Shown here in pieces: positions 1 through 12,563 of a DNA stretch of 64,000 nucleotides. Position numbers and translations under genes: made by a program. The DNA is from Alisma plantago-aquatica (lineage: Eukaryota; Streptophyta; Magnoliopsida; Alismatales; Alismataceae). Location of the stretch: contig OY856409.1 in assembly GCA_963693085.1 (NCBI GenBank), positions 1,166,015,249-1,166,079,248 on the forward strand, read 5' to 3'. The notes beneath the pieces are model-generated. The model was not told the origin of the DNA. It saw only the letters and a program-made list of their open reading frames with translations, and made no database searches. Positions within the stretch are counted from its first letter, which is position 1, and each line of letters begins with the position of its first letter.

Positions 1-2240
1 TCCTAACCCATGGCCCTCAGACAATGATAGTTGTTACCTCCCGACCCTATGGTCATGTGCAACTAGGGAATTAGGAAACTCCTACTTCCATCAGTCTTAT
101 CCCTACCTGACCCTAGGATAGACTTAGGATTCTAACATAGTACATGTCTAACTCAGAACCTTACCCAAGTCTCCATCATCTCTCTCTGCATTCATGGGTT
201 GTCTTTCATCCTTTCATTGGGGTCATGGCGACCTGCCTACCTTAGTCAGGCCCCATACCGGTTACCTCCTTGGTAACACATCCACATGCACTTAGAGATG
301 GTTATCTATGGGTCAACAGGTTCATTCTCATACCATGTACTTTTCACTTAGCTTCTCAAGATTTTATGAGATCTCTTTAGGTTACCTCAAAGCCAACAAA
401 ACTGGTATACACCCTACAAAAGGGTCCCTCTCCCAGGGTGGGAGGAAACTACACCTTGATAACAAAGGTCACAGACGTCTAGGGTTTACATCCACCTGAG
501 CATGCTTAACCCTAGCAAGCTACTAAGGCACAACCAGACCACCTACTAAACCATGCTAGGTCATACCTGTTCTCATCCTCAACATTGGACCAAGAACAAA
601 CCTTCTCATGTCACCGCCTTAGCTGTGAGGGTTTCATCAAGCATACCTTAAACTTAAGGGGTTTCCCTTTCCCCCAAACATGAGGAGTACTATGCTCGAA
701 TCTATAAAAATTCAAATCTCATCATGAGCATTAGGTACACCACTTCCCCTCTTAGGCCTAGGTTCACTCTTTGGATGTCCAATTGCATGCTCAACCTTTT
801 AACCACGTACCAAACATGTAAGAGGTATAAAATGCATGCCCTATAACCATTCCACTTGAACAAAACCTCATAGTGGAATCCTCCTCAAGGACAACTGACC
901 AAGTGTAAGGCTTCACAACTTGTCACTAAACCTCTTCATGATCTCAGGAACTCTTCTTCCCATCTCAGAAGGTAAACACCTATACCATAGGTACCGGCAG
1001 TCTCATCCTCCCTCTAGGGTTTGGTTCCTCTAAAGGAAACCAAGATATGATCAGCCTCTAGGGATCATGCATGAGGCAACCACTATCATCCACTTAGGTC
1101 GCATCATCCTCAACTCCCACTATTCCTCATGTCTCAGAGTCTAAGCTTCCATACTTCTTGCTCGAGTCCTGCTTTCTCTCTCTAGAGTTAACTCCACATC
1201 CATCCTTACTACTAGAGGTCCTCTCTTCATGAAGGATCAATCTCACACACACACCTCTACATGGGTGAAGCCTATGTTCAAACTTACATTTGCTCGACAT
1301 TATTCATAGCTCTTTATGCTTATTTCATAAGCCATCCATCATACTTACTGGCAAGGGTTTCAACTTACTGTCGCACCATTAACATACTCTAGGTGCATGT
1401 TATCCCCAACTTACATAAGCCCATAGGGTTTCTATAGGTTCTTCACTAACCTCATCAATGAAGGAGCTATCCTTCACTCTAACATGCACAATCCTTTCCA
1501 GGGTTGGGTCACCAAAGGTACTAGGTTATCTAACCTCTCATGGCTCGTATGGCTTCCCAAGGTGTGTCCATCCAAACACTTGGTCAACCATGATATCTAA
1601 ATCATCATGTCATCTCTCTCTAACCTTCACTTAGGGTTAGGGTTAACATCATCCTCAGAGGATGTGCTAGGTCTCTACTTTTAATGGAGATCTCTACCTC
1701 CAAGACTAACTCTCTCTTTACTTATCCTCCTGACAAGAAGGTCGAGCCTCAGGTATCTCCTGAGGGCATGACAACTTATGTCATACGACCTAAGCATGTA
1801 TCTATTCCTTTACGCTTAATCTATTAAGCTTATATCCATGACATCTTATTTACATAATTTTTATTAATTTGGTGGAGGATTCCTTAAACCTTATCAACCT
1901 TACCCATACCTCAAGAGGGTGAGGAAAAGAGAGAAAACCCTAATCCTTATAATCCTTAACAACATTTGAGGTGAGAAGGGATGAACAAGATGAGAGAGTC
2001 CTAACGGTATCTTATTTTGAATCAAATCCTGAGACATTGGCCAGGCAGTCACACTAATCCGGGAGTCCTCATATTCTGACTAGCGGTGCAGAGGAAAATC
2101 TTGCCAGCCCCAGACGTGATCCTTTTCTAGAAACCTATGTCTTTCAGAAGATCCTCTAATAACTCCCTTGGGTTCTATAGAGTTTGTAAAATTTAATAAT
2201 TATTAAAGATTAGACGAGAAACCTATGCTTTGATACCAAA
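1..2240 (-). mobile_element. Element G internal region (non-coding part next to 5' LTR)
   Basis: This is the region just inside the LTR of a minus-strand LTR retrotransposon. It runs leftward out of the window from the primer site at 2227-2238. No retroviral domain was recognised on either strand over 2.2 kb; only short chance reading frames occur. A stretch near 2070-2140 resembles the equivalent internal part of element F near 22680-22760 (shared words such as AGGAAAATCTTGCCAG), so G and F look like related families. A long non-coding region next to the primer site would suit a large retrotransposon derivative, but any coding part could lie left of the window. Confidence 0.6.
2227..2238 (-). 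other. Primer binding site of element G (tRNA-iMet type)
   Basis: The plus strand reads GCTTTGATACCA, the reverse complement of TGGTATCAAAGC. This is one base from the plant initiator-Met primer site TGGTATCAGAGC. It lies two bases from the LTR edge at 2241, which fixes the element's orientation as minus. Confidence 0.8.
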
Positions 2241-5200
2241 TGTAACGACCCCGCCTCCCTATAACCCCCAATTAAGGGAGACCAAGAGATCAAAGCCATT
2301 ATCCCCATTAACAGGATCAAAGGTTTGACAAATAATCAATAACAATTATTAAATTTTACCAACTAAACTAAAAACTGGTATAAAATAAAACCTTGAATAC
2401 CTTTTTAAAACTTTGGTAAGCTACTCTATCCACAACATGGATTCATTCTATCTAATCCTCCTTGTACTTTATTTCTTATTTCCACAATGTGTCACTTTAC
2501 TATTTATTCTTTCAATTGTTGTACCTACAATGCCGACAAACAAAATGTCGATCAGCATATAGGAATATGCTGCTATGTAGGAACAACCAAAATTTCACAA
2601 ATATGGCTAACAATTTAATTATCACAATCAGGGTAATTAGCAAACCAATTTACATTTTCAATGTGTCATTCTCCACCGCTTTTGCCCTAACCCTAGAATA
2701 CCCCTCTAGGGTTTCTCTTTTTCCATTGACTTAAGGCCACCTTCTCAATCCCGAGCTTGGTGCCTGGGGGTCACCTCTCATGGTGCCCCATAGTCATGCA
2801 ACATAAACCACCTTGTCATTCCCGAGCTTGGTGTCTGGGATCACCTCTCATGGTGCCCATTGGTCTACCCTCTTGGGCCTGACCTTTATGGCATCTTCCA
2901 TCAGGGTGGCATGTAGGTGCGAGGATACACATGTATTTATAATTGTGATAACCATAGTGACTTTATAATTGCAGTATAAACATCCAAACTGTTTAGTTTC
3001 AATAAATGTGATTAACCATCTGGGAAACCTTCGAGAAAACTAATGCGATTAATCGTAATTAACCACATACCTATTAGGCTGAATTGAGATAACATAGTCC
3101 AATAAATCAAGACATCCAATCAAGCAAGCAATCAACAATACCCTGGAATAAAGGCATAACATCCAAGTGTTATTGTTTTATCCAAAACATTCTCAAGATC
3201 GACTTGGATTCCACCTTATGATTTCTAGGCCAACTTTAGGGTTTTATTAGGGTTTTAGCCTTCATTATGTATTTATCACTTTTAATGCTTTTTTAGTCCA
3301 CAAACCCTAATTTCAAAATCGTAGGCACAAATGAATGTCAATTAAGTCTATTATGCCTCTTTTACTCTAAAACTAGCATATTTAACCTTTTAAGTCATGA
3401 CTCGATCATTAAGGCCAATTATCATCTTTGGCTTCTTTAAAATTGATAACTCATATTTCATTATTGTTCAATTCATATATGAACTCTATTTATCATTTAT
3501 TCCACCTTTATGTACTAGAAAACCTTAATTACCAAATTAAGGGTATTTATCCACAATTAAGAACTTTTATACTCGAAATAGCTTAGAACCATCATATCTC
3601 AGTTTTATTCATGAATTTGAATAATTAAAACCATTAAGAGTCATAATTATCAAGATTAGGGTTTCAAGGCCCATTAAATCATATTCATGTTCCCATGTAT
3701 AAAAGATCATCCTTTTGGATCTAATTTGTCCTTTTTATTACAACATGTTAATATCAACTTTAAACATCCATATAACCATTCCCAAATCATTAATCAATAA
3801 AGATTAGGGTTTTTCATTAGATAAACCATTAAAGATAGCATCTTTACATACTCTTTGAATTTCAAGTATAATTAGGCTTCAATTACATTTTTATTGCATT
3901 CCTCGCATTTTTTTGATCAATTTTGATGTATAATACTCTTTAATCCGAGTTACCAATTATTAGTTACTAATTTCCCAACATAAAATACCTTTAGCCAATC
4001 GGAGAGTTCCACGTGCACTTTAATCCCCTTTTCTTGCAAACCCTTGATTGCAGATCTCTTCTTGAGTCTGATTACCCAGAAACCTGGATCCGGTCTTCCT
4101 GTCATCCTCGTCCTCATGCGGGCACTGCACAGAAAGGGGGAAAACTCCCCTATTTTAGCGAGAAAACAGGGCACCTCACCTCCTCCGCAACGACAACCTC
4201 TCCTACCCTCGTCTCAGCCTGCGAAGGTGCCAAAGATTAGACACCCTGCCGCCCAGCTTGGGGCCTTCACATGCCCGGGGTAGGGAAGCAACTTGTGGTC
4301 GTCACCTGCAACCCCCGCCTCTTCCCCTATTCGTGACCTATGGCTCCACGGTCAACCCTCTGAGTTGACTCCACGTTCTCGAGCCTTAGCGACGAGAACT
4401 CCACTGCCCTTGACTCTTCCCAAACCCGTCAGACCCACTCAACCCACCGGTGGTCGGTGATCTTCATTGTGGTGGCTCCACTAGAAGATGGCCGGCGGAC
4501 AGAAAGGTAGAATAGGGCACCTGCTGCCCGACAATGGGAAAAATGAAACAGGAGGGAGAGAAGTCCCTAGATTCTGATTTGGGTTTAAGATAACATGGCC
4601 GCATCATAGGGGAATCCTCCCCCTATATATATAGACATCTCTGTAAGATCCAGTTCCTCATAAAGGCTGGCTCCCATTGCTCTTTGGGAAAGTCCCAATT
4701 TCACATGAAATAGGGGCACCAAAGGGGTTACTCAGTCCGATTTTATCTCCCAAGAATGAATAACCACTCTCCAAGAGTCCCAGTGGATCAGGGAAAGTGA
4801 TCAAATGATTTGATTTCACATTGTACTGTTCCCTTTTTCCTAATTTGAATGGAAAGAAGCTACCGTTGGATCTGGACCCAACGGCTAACAAGCCTCGTAT
4901 TAGAACATCAATAGTTACATTTAATGTTATTCTTTAGACTTTAGGAAACTTGTAAAATTCATATCTCCCAAACTGTTTATCCTTTTGGTCCCAAATTTTT
5001 AGAGAATCTTATTAATGACTTAATCTATCATCATTACAAGTTTGGGCTCATTATCTAAAAGAAAACGTGCCTTTTCTTTAGGTGAAAGATATCACTTAAT
5101 TATATATATTTGTCACATATTTTCTCTTTCCCTTGCCATTAAATTATTATTCCGAGTTCCTTCAACCTCAAGGAACCTTAATGGCTTGAAATCCCATCTT

Positions 5201-5622
5201 GGGAATATACCTTAGCCTTTTACTTATCTTTTATCCATTTTCCATTTATTCCTTTATTCAATTGATTTCCTTTTTCCTCTTTTCATATTTCTTTTATTAG
5301 AAATCATATGTAAACGAATTTTACTTAATTGTGGCCATTAATGCCACTTTCTAGATATTTCCAAGTATTTCTTATAAATACTTTGCTTAATATCCATTAT
5401 CTTGTATCTTTTCTAATATTTGAAATTTTCTTCTTTTCTTCTATTTTATATCCATTATTGGATTAATATAATAGTAGGAACCATGAAATTCCTATCCAAA
5501 GGAATGTTGGCAAAGAAACCCATCCTGTGAGGCAAAGCTTACAACCTTTTCAACTAAGTCCATATTCATGAAATTATTACATTTTAATTATGTTAACATA
5601 TGCAAAAATTGAGGTTGTAATA
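2241..5622 (-). repeat. LTR of element G (5' LTR on the minus strand)
   Basis: The LTR starts at TGTAACGACC beside the primer site and ends where homology to the LTR of element A resumes at 5623. Its outer end reads GGTTGTAATA; the expected terminal CA appears changed to TA. A minus-strand TATA box lies near 4624. The length, about 3.4 kb, is within the range of the other LTRs here. The right edge is inferred because element A's 3' LTR differs upstream of GAAACTCT. No coding sequence was recognised inside. Confidence 0.6.
4624..4634 (-). promoter_or_regulatory. Probable TATA box of the element G LTR
   Basis: TATATATATAG lies in a locally GC-richer stretch inside the LTR. Read on the minus strand it sits upstream of the primer site, as expected for a U3/R boundary. 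It was identified by motif only. Confidence 0.5.
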
Positions 5623-7732
5623 GAAACTCTAATCCAGGGTGATGCTATGTAATGCTATATGAAACCTTAATATGAAATCCTAACCCTAATATAGGGTGAA
5701 GGTATGTGAAGTCCTAATTTTGGGCTATAGTGTATATAATCCTAATTTTGGGTAATATGACGATAAACCATAACCCTCATTCTGGGTAATGGGATGAGTA
5801 TCCCTAATTGACATGAATTTGGGAAACCCTAACCCTAATGAGGGAATAGTGATGCTACCATTTCATTGCATAATAGTGATATGTAATTGATATAACTGTT
5901 ATCATGTGTACTAATCATGCAGGTATCATGAGATGTTGGACATAGCTAGGTATGAGCTATGATGCTTTATTATTGAAATTGTTTTATGTGCCTTGTGAGC
6001 CATAATATGCTTTGTTGCCTAATAAGAGGTAACGAGAGATTAATGGGCTTTGAGAGCCATGTGAGATGCCTATATTACAAGTATCATATTTACCTTGGTC
6101 AGATGACCTGAAGGTATTAGTTACCTGATAAGTGGTAACAAGTGTTCTTTGATGAATTAAGGGTTTGAATACCCATATTCCATAATCATGATGATGAGAT
6201 GTTAAGGGATGAGAATGCCCCTGATGCGACAAGGGATTGAGATCCTAATGTTTTATAAAGCTTCAAAAAGTACTTGATAGAAGTATTACATATTCTGAGT
6301 AGAAATTGTTATAATGATTTATGTTTGAAAACCTGCCTGATGCTAAAAGAATATGGTAATGTACTTAATTAATCAAGTGAAATATTATCATGTAGAGACC
6401 TGACCATAGACCCATCATCGTCAGTAGTTGGTGATGGTGAAATAGGTTTTCCTACGAGATCTCCTGGAGGGCTTACTATTGAGTATGTGGGGGTTATGGG
6501 CGTGAATATCCTTACGCCCTAATGGTGGAATTGATGTGAGATAAACATTAAATCTCTCAATCCTTCATTATATATGTCAGGATGGATGTATCACTAATCT
6601 CCCGATGCCAGGATGGATGTATCACGAATCTCCTGATAATGTTAATGTCGGATCAATGTGAGGTAAACATGAAATCTCTCGATTGTGAAGAGAGTACAAC
6701 CGGCACTGTAACTCTATAGAGAAGTTTCCAGTATACCCTGGAAAGCTATTTAGTAGAGACACAAGATGTTCTGCATTTTGTCCTCACACTGACCGAGGAG
6801 GATGAGGTCATAGGAATCTGGCTCTTCAATTGACCTATGTATGGTACCAATTTCGATTTCACAATGGTCGGTTGGAGTATGAGTGGTATACCTCATCTCC
6901 TAAGGGCTTAAGTATGATTATAAAATGTAATCAGCCATGTAGCGTATTTTCTTAAGGTTGAAACACAAGAATCAATGGCTGATGTTACCTTGCTTATCAT
7001 ATCCTATATGGATAAATGTTATACATGTTCTTCAATTCCTTATTGGATAAGTAATATGCTGCTTTATTAAGTTATAGCTGAAATGATTGGAATAAGAATA
7101 TTGTTCTAATCTATTTAGATATTGATTTATCTGCTGTTGAATAAATATGATTCCTTTTCTCAGTTTTATTCTATTAAACTGCAAAAATAATGTTTCTGGT
7201 GGAGAGTTATATCTCTCGCTAGGACAATTTCAGTTGTCTCACCCTCGTGGGATCAAACTTTTTAGGTAGATGTAGAAGAAGAGGTAGAAACCCTACAGCA
7301 GGGGAAGAGCAGTAGCAGAAGCAACAAGGACAGTAGTGATAGTCCAGGTGGAGGCACTGGCTGTCATATTTTGTATAGAGAGTCCTATGTGTCGTCTCTA
7401 TACTCTCAGGTCCTCAGAGTTAGTAGTTAGTAGTTTTAATGAATCAATTTGAGATTTTGGCTTGATGCCTCGAGGTTTTTATGTTGTGTGTGTATAGTTT
7501 TGGCAAGGCAGTTGATGCATGTAATCCTCGAGAAGAGACGGTACATGATATGTACTTATGAACTAGGATATAAATAAAATACATTGGTTCTTGATAAAAC
7601 CATTTTCCTGTGTTTGGATCTCTTTATAAATGACTTAAATTTTTAGTGATTTTTTTCAGTAATTCCGCTGCTTATGTTTAATTCCGTGATTAATTACATT
7701 GTGAAAGTCTGATTTGGTGTTGGGTCGTCTCA
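5623..7732 (+). repeat. Element A 5' LTR, right part only
   Basis: This matches 15075-17189 nearly base for base (for example ACTCTAATCCAGGGTGATGC in both) and ends in the same GGGTCGTCTCA. It lacks the U3, the promoter and the palindrome-rich part found in the 3' LTR, so this copy could not start its own transcript. Confidence 0.88.
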
Positions 7733-7739
7733 GTTTAGT

Positions 7740-7751
7740 TGGTATCAGAGC
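7740..7751 (+). other. Primer binding site of element A (tRNA-iMet)
   Basis: TGGTATCAGAGC is an exact match to the common plant initiator-Met primer site, eight bases after the LTR end CA at 7732. Confidence 0.9.
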
Positions 7752-7867
7752 TCTAGGTTCGCTGAGTCTATAGAGACATAGGATTAAGGTTGTTGAGTCT
7801 GTTCTAGTGTCTTCCAGTTATCTAATAGTGTCTTCTACTCATACAGGAGGAGGAGAAGAAATTAAAG

Positions 7868-8963
7868 ATGTCTGGATCACACAAAGAACATGCTTCTGAG
7901 AGAAGCATTGCTGCACCAGGAAGAGGTGCAAGGGATCAAGATAGGGAGGAACCAGTACTTGAACATCCCCAGCTTAACCAGGCTTCACTAGAAAACCCAG
8001 CTTTCCATGATTTGTTTGGGCAGTTCATGGTAACCATGATGCATATGGAGGATAGGATGCCACCACCTGTACCTAGGGCACCAACTCACCATGAAGGATA
8101 GGGAGCCGACAAGACTTTTGAACGACTTCGCCGAGTTGGAGCCACAAATTATGCTGGTATAGCTGACCCAACAGATGCAGACATGTGGCTGACTGAGCTA
8201 GAGAAGGCCTGTAGAATCCTCAATATCCCTGAAGCAGAGAAGGTGAAGCATGTCGTGTACCTTTTAAAAGGGAGTGTTGGCCACTGGTGGACAATATAAG
8301 AGGGCAAGAGGCCAGGTGTTGAAATTGGATGGGAAGAATTCCGACGAGAATTCGTCAATAGATACTTCCCTAAGATGTTTCTAGGTGAGAAGATCTCTCA
8401 GTTTGAGAGGTTAAGGCAAGGAACAATGAACATTAGCGAGTATGAAGCTAAGTTCATGGAGCTTTTGTGATTCGGTCTGCATATGGCATCTACTGATGAA
8501 GAGAAAATTCAGTGTTTTGAGAAGGGGTTGAACGCTGAATTGACCACTCCTATGTCTGCCTTAGAGGAACATGGAGAGGTTTGCCACCTTTGTGGAGTCC
8601 GTTAGACAGATATAAAGGTTGGTGATTGAGAAGCATCAGACTAAGATTAAGAAGGTGTATACTCAGTTCCAAGGACAGAGGTCTGAGAATTTTAAGAAAC
8701 CAAGGTTTTCTGCACTAATAGCACCACTGAGGTTTAATACCCAAACACAATGGACGTCAAGTAGGGGTAGAGGCCATAGTTTACCGCCTGAGGGAGCCCA
8801 TAGATCAGCATCAGTGTCAGTAACAGGACCACCCAGGCCACAGAGGGAGACCAGAGGTTGTTTTATATGTGGAAAGATGGGGCATTTGATGAAAGATTGT
8901 CGAGCTAGAGATGCAAGTGTGACTCAACCTCAGATCAGAGTCAGCAAAGGTTCTCAGAGGTGA
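7868..8963 (+). pseudogene. gag: Element A gag (capsid/nucleocapsid), broken
   Basis: Gag packages element RNA into cytoplasmic virus-like particles. The start is the ATG at 7868, which aligns with the gag start of element C at 54230. An acidic, proline-containing N-terminal part is followed by the plant retrotransposon gag core (GADKTFERLRRVGA, then KGSVGHWW and SEYEAKFMELL). A CCHC zinc knuckle is complete near 8859-8900 (C-F-I-C...GH...DC). The frame is broken by stops at 8099 (TAG), near 8297 (TAA) and 8468 (TGA), by an extra base near 8565 that moves the frame by one, and by a TAA just after. The downstream frame is the one used by pol, as expected for a single gag-pol ORF. Confidence 0.85.
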
Positions 8964-9099
8964 CAATTTTCGAGTTGTGCTATAGGACGTGGACAAGTGT
9001 CCCAAGCTGGTTCGTCAGCACCCAACAACCGAGCATAGGGTTAACAATAAGCAATGGTGAGATTCTATGCGATGAATCAACCCGAAGCAGTAGTCAACC

Positions 9100-9626
9100 C
9101 TCGAGTTGTGACAGGTCTGATGGAACTATTTCATTCTGATGTCTTCATCCTTCTTCATATCTGTTTTGATTGATCCGGGTGCTACGCATTCTTTTATCAC
9201 TCAAGAAGTGACCCTAACTGCTATATGACTGTTAGTCATAGAGCAGATAATCTGTTTTTAGAAACCCCTTTGCTGGGATCTACAGTGCTATAGGAGGTGT
9301 GTTCTTCCTACATTCTTTCCTTTTCTAAACATCGCATTCAGGTGGATCTTATACCACTTGAGATGCATGGGTTCGATATAATTCTTGGGATGGACACTCT
9401 AGAAAAGTATAATGTTGTCTTGCATTATGATTCCAAGCAAGTTGTGTTTGCAGATGATGGTGACACATGGATCTTTCAGGGAGATAGAAAGATTCTTCCA
9501 ACCTGTTTAGTGTCGACTATGGTAGTTGAGAAGCTGATGAGACAAGGATGCTTTGCATTCTTGGCACTTGTGGTGGACACCACAATGGAGAGCCCTAATC
9601 ATTCTGAAGTTCTGATAGTTAGGTAG
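9100..9626 (+). pseudogene. Element A aspartic protease, broken
   Basis: The protease would cut the Gag-Pol polyprotein. The catalytic motif is visible from 9163 as VLIDPGATHSFIT; the D-P-G-A-T-H-S-F form is usual in plant chromoviruses. A frameshift between about 9240 and 9297 separates it from the second half, HGFDIILGMDTLEKYNVVLHY, which holds the conserved G-M-D-W/T-L region. A TAG at 9624 separates the protease from the linker to RT, which is followed by the conserved [10 protein letters not shown]. Confidence 0.82.
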
Positions 9627-11105
9627 TTTGAAGATGTGTTCCCTGAGGAACTTCCAGGTGTTCCTCCACCCCGAGAGATTGATTTTGAGATTAATCTAAT
9701 CCCGGGCACCCAACCAATAGCTCAAACACCGTATAGAATGGCACCTGCTGAAATGGCAGAGCTCAAGAAACAGCTGCAGGAGTTTCTTGAGAAAGGTTTT
9801 ATCTGACTGAGTACTTCACCATGGGGTGCTCCGGTTCTCTTTGTTAAGAAAAAGGACGGATCAATACAGTTATGCATTGATTACAGACAGTTGAATAAAG
9901 TAACCATAAAGAACAAGTATCCTTTGCCAAGGATCGATGACCTGTTTGATCAGTTGTGTGGTGCAACTATCTTCTCTAAGATAGATCTGAGGTCGGGATA
10001 TCATCAGTTGTGTATCAAGGAGAGTGACATACCTAAATCTGCCTATAGGACAAGGTATGGTCACTATGATTTCATAGTTATGACGTTTGGACTAACTAAT
10101 GCACCAGCTGCATTCATGGAACTCATGAATAGAATCTTTCGACCTTTTCTTGATCAGTTCATAGAAGTCTTCATATATGACATCTTGATATATAGTAGAG
10201 ATTCTCAACAGCATGAGCATCACCTCTATCAGGCTTTAACTTTTCTAAGAGAGCATAAGTTGTATGCTAAGTTTAGCAAATGCGAGTTCTGGTTACCAGA
10301 GGTTTCTTTTCTAGGACACATAGTATCTGCCTCAGGTATCCGTGTTGATCCTAAGAAGGTAGAATTTATCCTGCAATTGGAACAACCAAAGACACCAATG
10401 GAGATACGTAGTTTCCCAGGACTGGCAGGCTATTATAGGAGGTTCATTAAGAACTTCAGTTCTATAGCTTTACCCCTAACCAAGTTGACCAGGAAGGAGG
10501 TTCCTTTTGTCTGGAATGACAAGTGTCAACATTCTTTCCAACTTTTGAAAGAAAGGTTAACAAGTGCACATGTGCTAGTGTTACCTGAACAAGGGAAGGG
10601 GTACATAGTTTTCTGTGATGCATCTAAGAATGGTCTAGGATGTGTGTTGATTTAGGATAATCAAGTGATTTCTTTTGCCTCTCAAAAGCTTAAGAAACAC
10701 GAGGAGAATTATCCTACACATGATCTAGAGCTAGATGTTGTGGTCCATGCTTTGAAGATCTGGAGACATTATCTCTATGGAGAAACATTCCAGATTTTCA
10801 CAGACCATTAGAATCTAAAATATATCTTCCCACAACATGAGTTGAACATGAGACAACACCGTTAGATGGAGTTAATCAAGGACTACGATTATACAATTGA
10901 TTATCATCCAGGGAAGGCTAATGTAGTGGCTAATGCACTAAGTAGGAAATCATCATCACCAGCCTTAGATAAAACACAGTTGAACTCCTTAGTGTGCTTT
11001 AAAAGAGATATGCTTATCTCCTTGAGGCAAAACAATATACAACTTAAGGTATCGTTGTTAGCCAGGTTGTTAGCTGAGATGCAAGTGAAACCTACTCTGA
11101 GATAG
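9627..11105 (+). pseudogene. pol: Element A reverse transcriptase and RNase H, inactivated
   Basis: This would copy the element RNA into DNA. RT blocks are clear: [62 protein letters not shown], then the active site. There the usual F-x-D-D reads F-I-Y-D (near 10170), so one catalytic Asp is lost. [11 protein letters not shown] and the RT connection follow. RNase H shows [13 protein letters not shown], the YPTHDLEL block and FTDH near 10800. Stops in one continuous frame: TGA 9804, TAG 10653, TAG 10809, TAG 10863, TAG 11103, with no frameshift. By position several replace codons that are usually Gln, Arg or Trp. Confidence 0.92.
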
Positions 11106-12524
11106 CAGATTAAAGAAGCACAGCAAGCTGATGTTGTGGTTCAGCAAATCAGGTCAGAGTATGGTAGTGAGAAACGTGATGGCTTTCATGAGTCAAAGGA
11201 TCAGGTAGTCTGTTACCATGGTAGGATGGTAGTACCTGATGCCAATGACTTAAGGAAATTAGTCTTAGAGGAAGCTCATTCTTCAATGTATGCAATGCAT
11301 CCAGGGAGAACCAAAATGTATCATAACTTGAAGGATATGTATTGGTGGCCAGAATTGAAGAAGGATGTAGCTGAGTTTGTTATGCGGTGTCTGGTATGTC
11401 AACAGGTTAAAGCTGAACATCAGAAGCCCATAAGAACAATGCAACCTTTGCCTATACCGCAGTGGAAATGGGATCATGTGACCATGGACTTTGTGGTTGG
11501 TTTTCCTAGAACAACCAAAGGTCATGATTCCATATGGGTGATAGTTAATAGGTTGACTAAGATAGCACATTTCCTTCCTGTCAAAACAACCTACACTGCT
11601 GAGAAGCTTGCACAGATATATATAGATGCGATAATGCGGTTGCTTGAGGTTCCAACTACTATTGTTTCTATTAGAGGTCCTCAGTTCATGAGTAATTTTT
11701 GGGAACGACTACATAAAGCTTTGGGTACGCAGTTAAGGTTTAGTACTTCCTTTCACCCACAGACATATGGACAGACTGAGAGAACCATACAAACTTTGGA
11801 GGATTTTCTTAGGGCATGTGTCTTTTAGTTTGTAGGAAGTTGGGATCTACACCTAAGCTTGATAGAATTTGCTTACAATAATATCTATCAGCACAATATT
11901 GATATGGAACCATATGAAGCATTATATGGTAGACATTGTAGATCTCCTTTATGTTGGTATGAAATAGGAGAATATCAACTTTTGGGTCTTGAGCTTATGT
12001 AGCAGACAACTGAGAAGATTAAAGTAATACACCAACAATTAAAGAATGCACAGGATAGACAAAAGTCGTACGCCGACAAACGGCGAAGACCTTTAGAATT
12101 CCAAGTTGGAGATAGAGTATATCTCAAGGTCTCACCTTGGAAAGGTGTTCATAGATTTGGAAAGAAGGGAAAGTTAGCTCCTAGATTTATGGGGCCTTAT
12201 CCAATCATTGAACGGATTGGAAAGGTAGCCTATAAGCTAGAGTTTCCACCTGAGATGCATAAGTTGCATCCAGTGTTCCATATCTCCATGCTGAGAAAGT
12301 GTCACCCTGACACAGAGTTAGTTTTGCAACCTGTGGAGGTAGAATTAAATGATGATATATCATATGTTGAAGGACCTGTGATGATCCTTGATAAAAGAAT
12401 TAAAAAGATGAAAAAGAAAGACATATGTCTTGTGAAAGTTCTCTGGCATCACCGTGGCATTGAAGAAGCTATGTGGGATCTAGAGGAAGAGATGAGGAGG
12501 AAGTACCCTTCTCTTTTCTCTTGA
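11106..12524 (+). pseudogene. pol: Element A integrase with chromodomain-like tail, inactivated
   Basis: Integrase inserts the cDNA into host DNA. The HHCC zinc domain is intact (AHSS..MHPG...CLVC). In the catalytic core the first Asp is present in TMDFVVG. The second, normally in SDRGPQF, reads SIRGPQF (near 11670), so it is lost. The Glu is present in TERTIQTLED. After TAG stops at 11826 and 12000 the C-terminal domain runs open from 12003 to the TGA at 12522, with GKKGKLAPRFMGP and HPVFHISMLRKC. It ends in a chromodomain-like stretch (VKVLWHHR...EEAMWDLEEEMRRKYPSLF) typical of Tekay/Del. The TAG at 11826 also occurs at the same site in element E. Confidence 0.92.
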
Positions 12525-12549
12525 TGATTTTGGGGACGAAATCCCTGTT

Positions 12550-12563
12550 AGGGGTGGATAATT
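12550..12563 (+). other. Polypurine tract of element A
   Basis: AGGGGTGGATAATT sits directly before the LTR start TGTAACATAC. Element C has the same arrangement (56638-56651). Confidence 0.8.

Noticed and set aside
7740..7751. tRNA-like matches at 7740, 19153, 23007, 30748, 49788 and 54106
   Set aside because: Each is a short primer binding site beside an LTR; no cloverleaf can be drawn.
9624..12000. TAG-only interruption of pol as programmed readthrough or recoding
   Set aside because: There are seven TAG codons plus a TGA, and two catalytic residues are also lost; cytosine deamination explains the pattern more simply.
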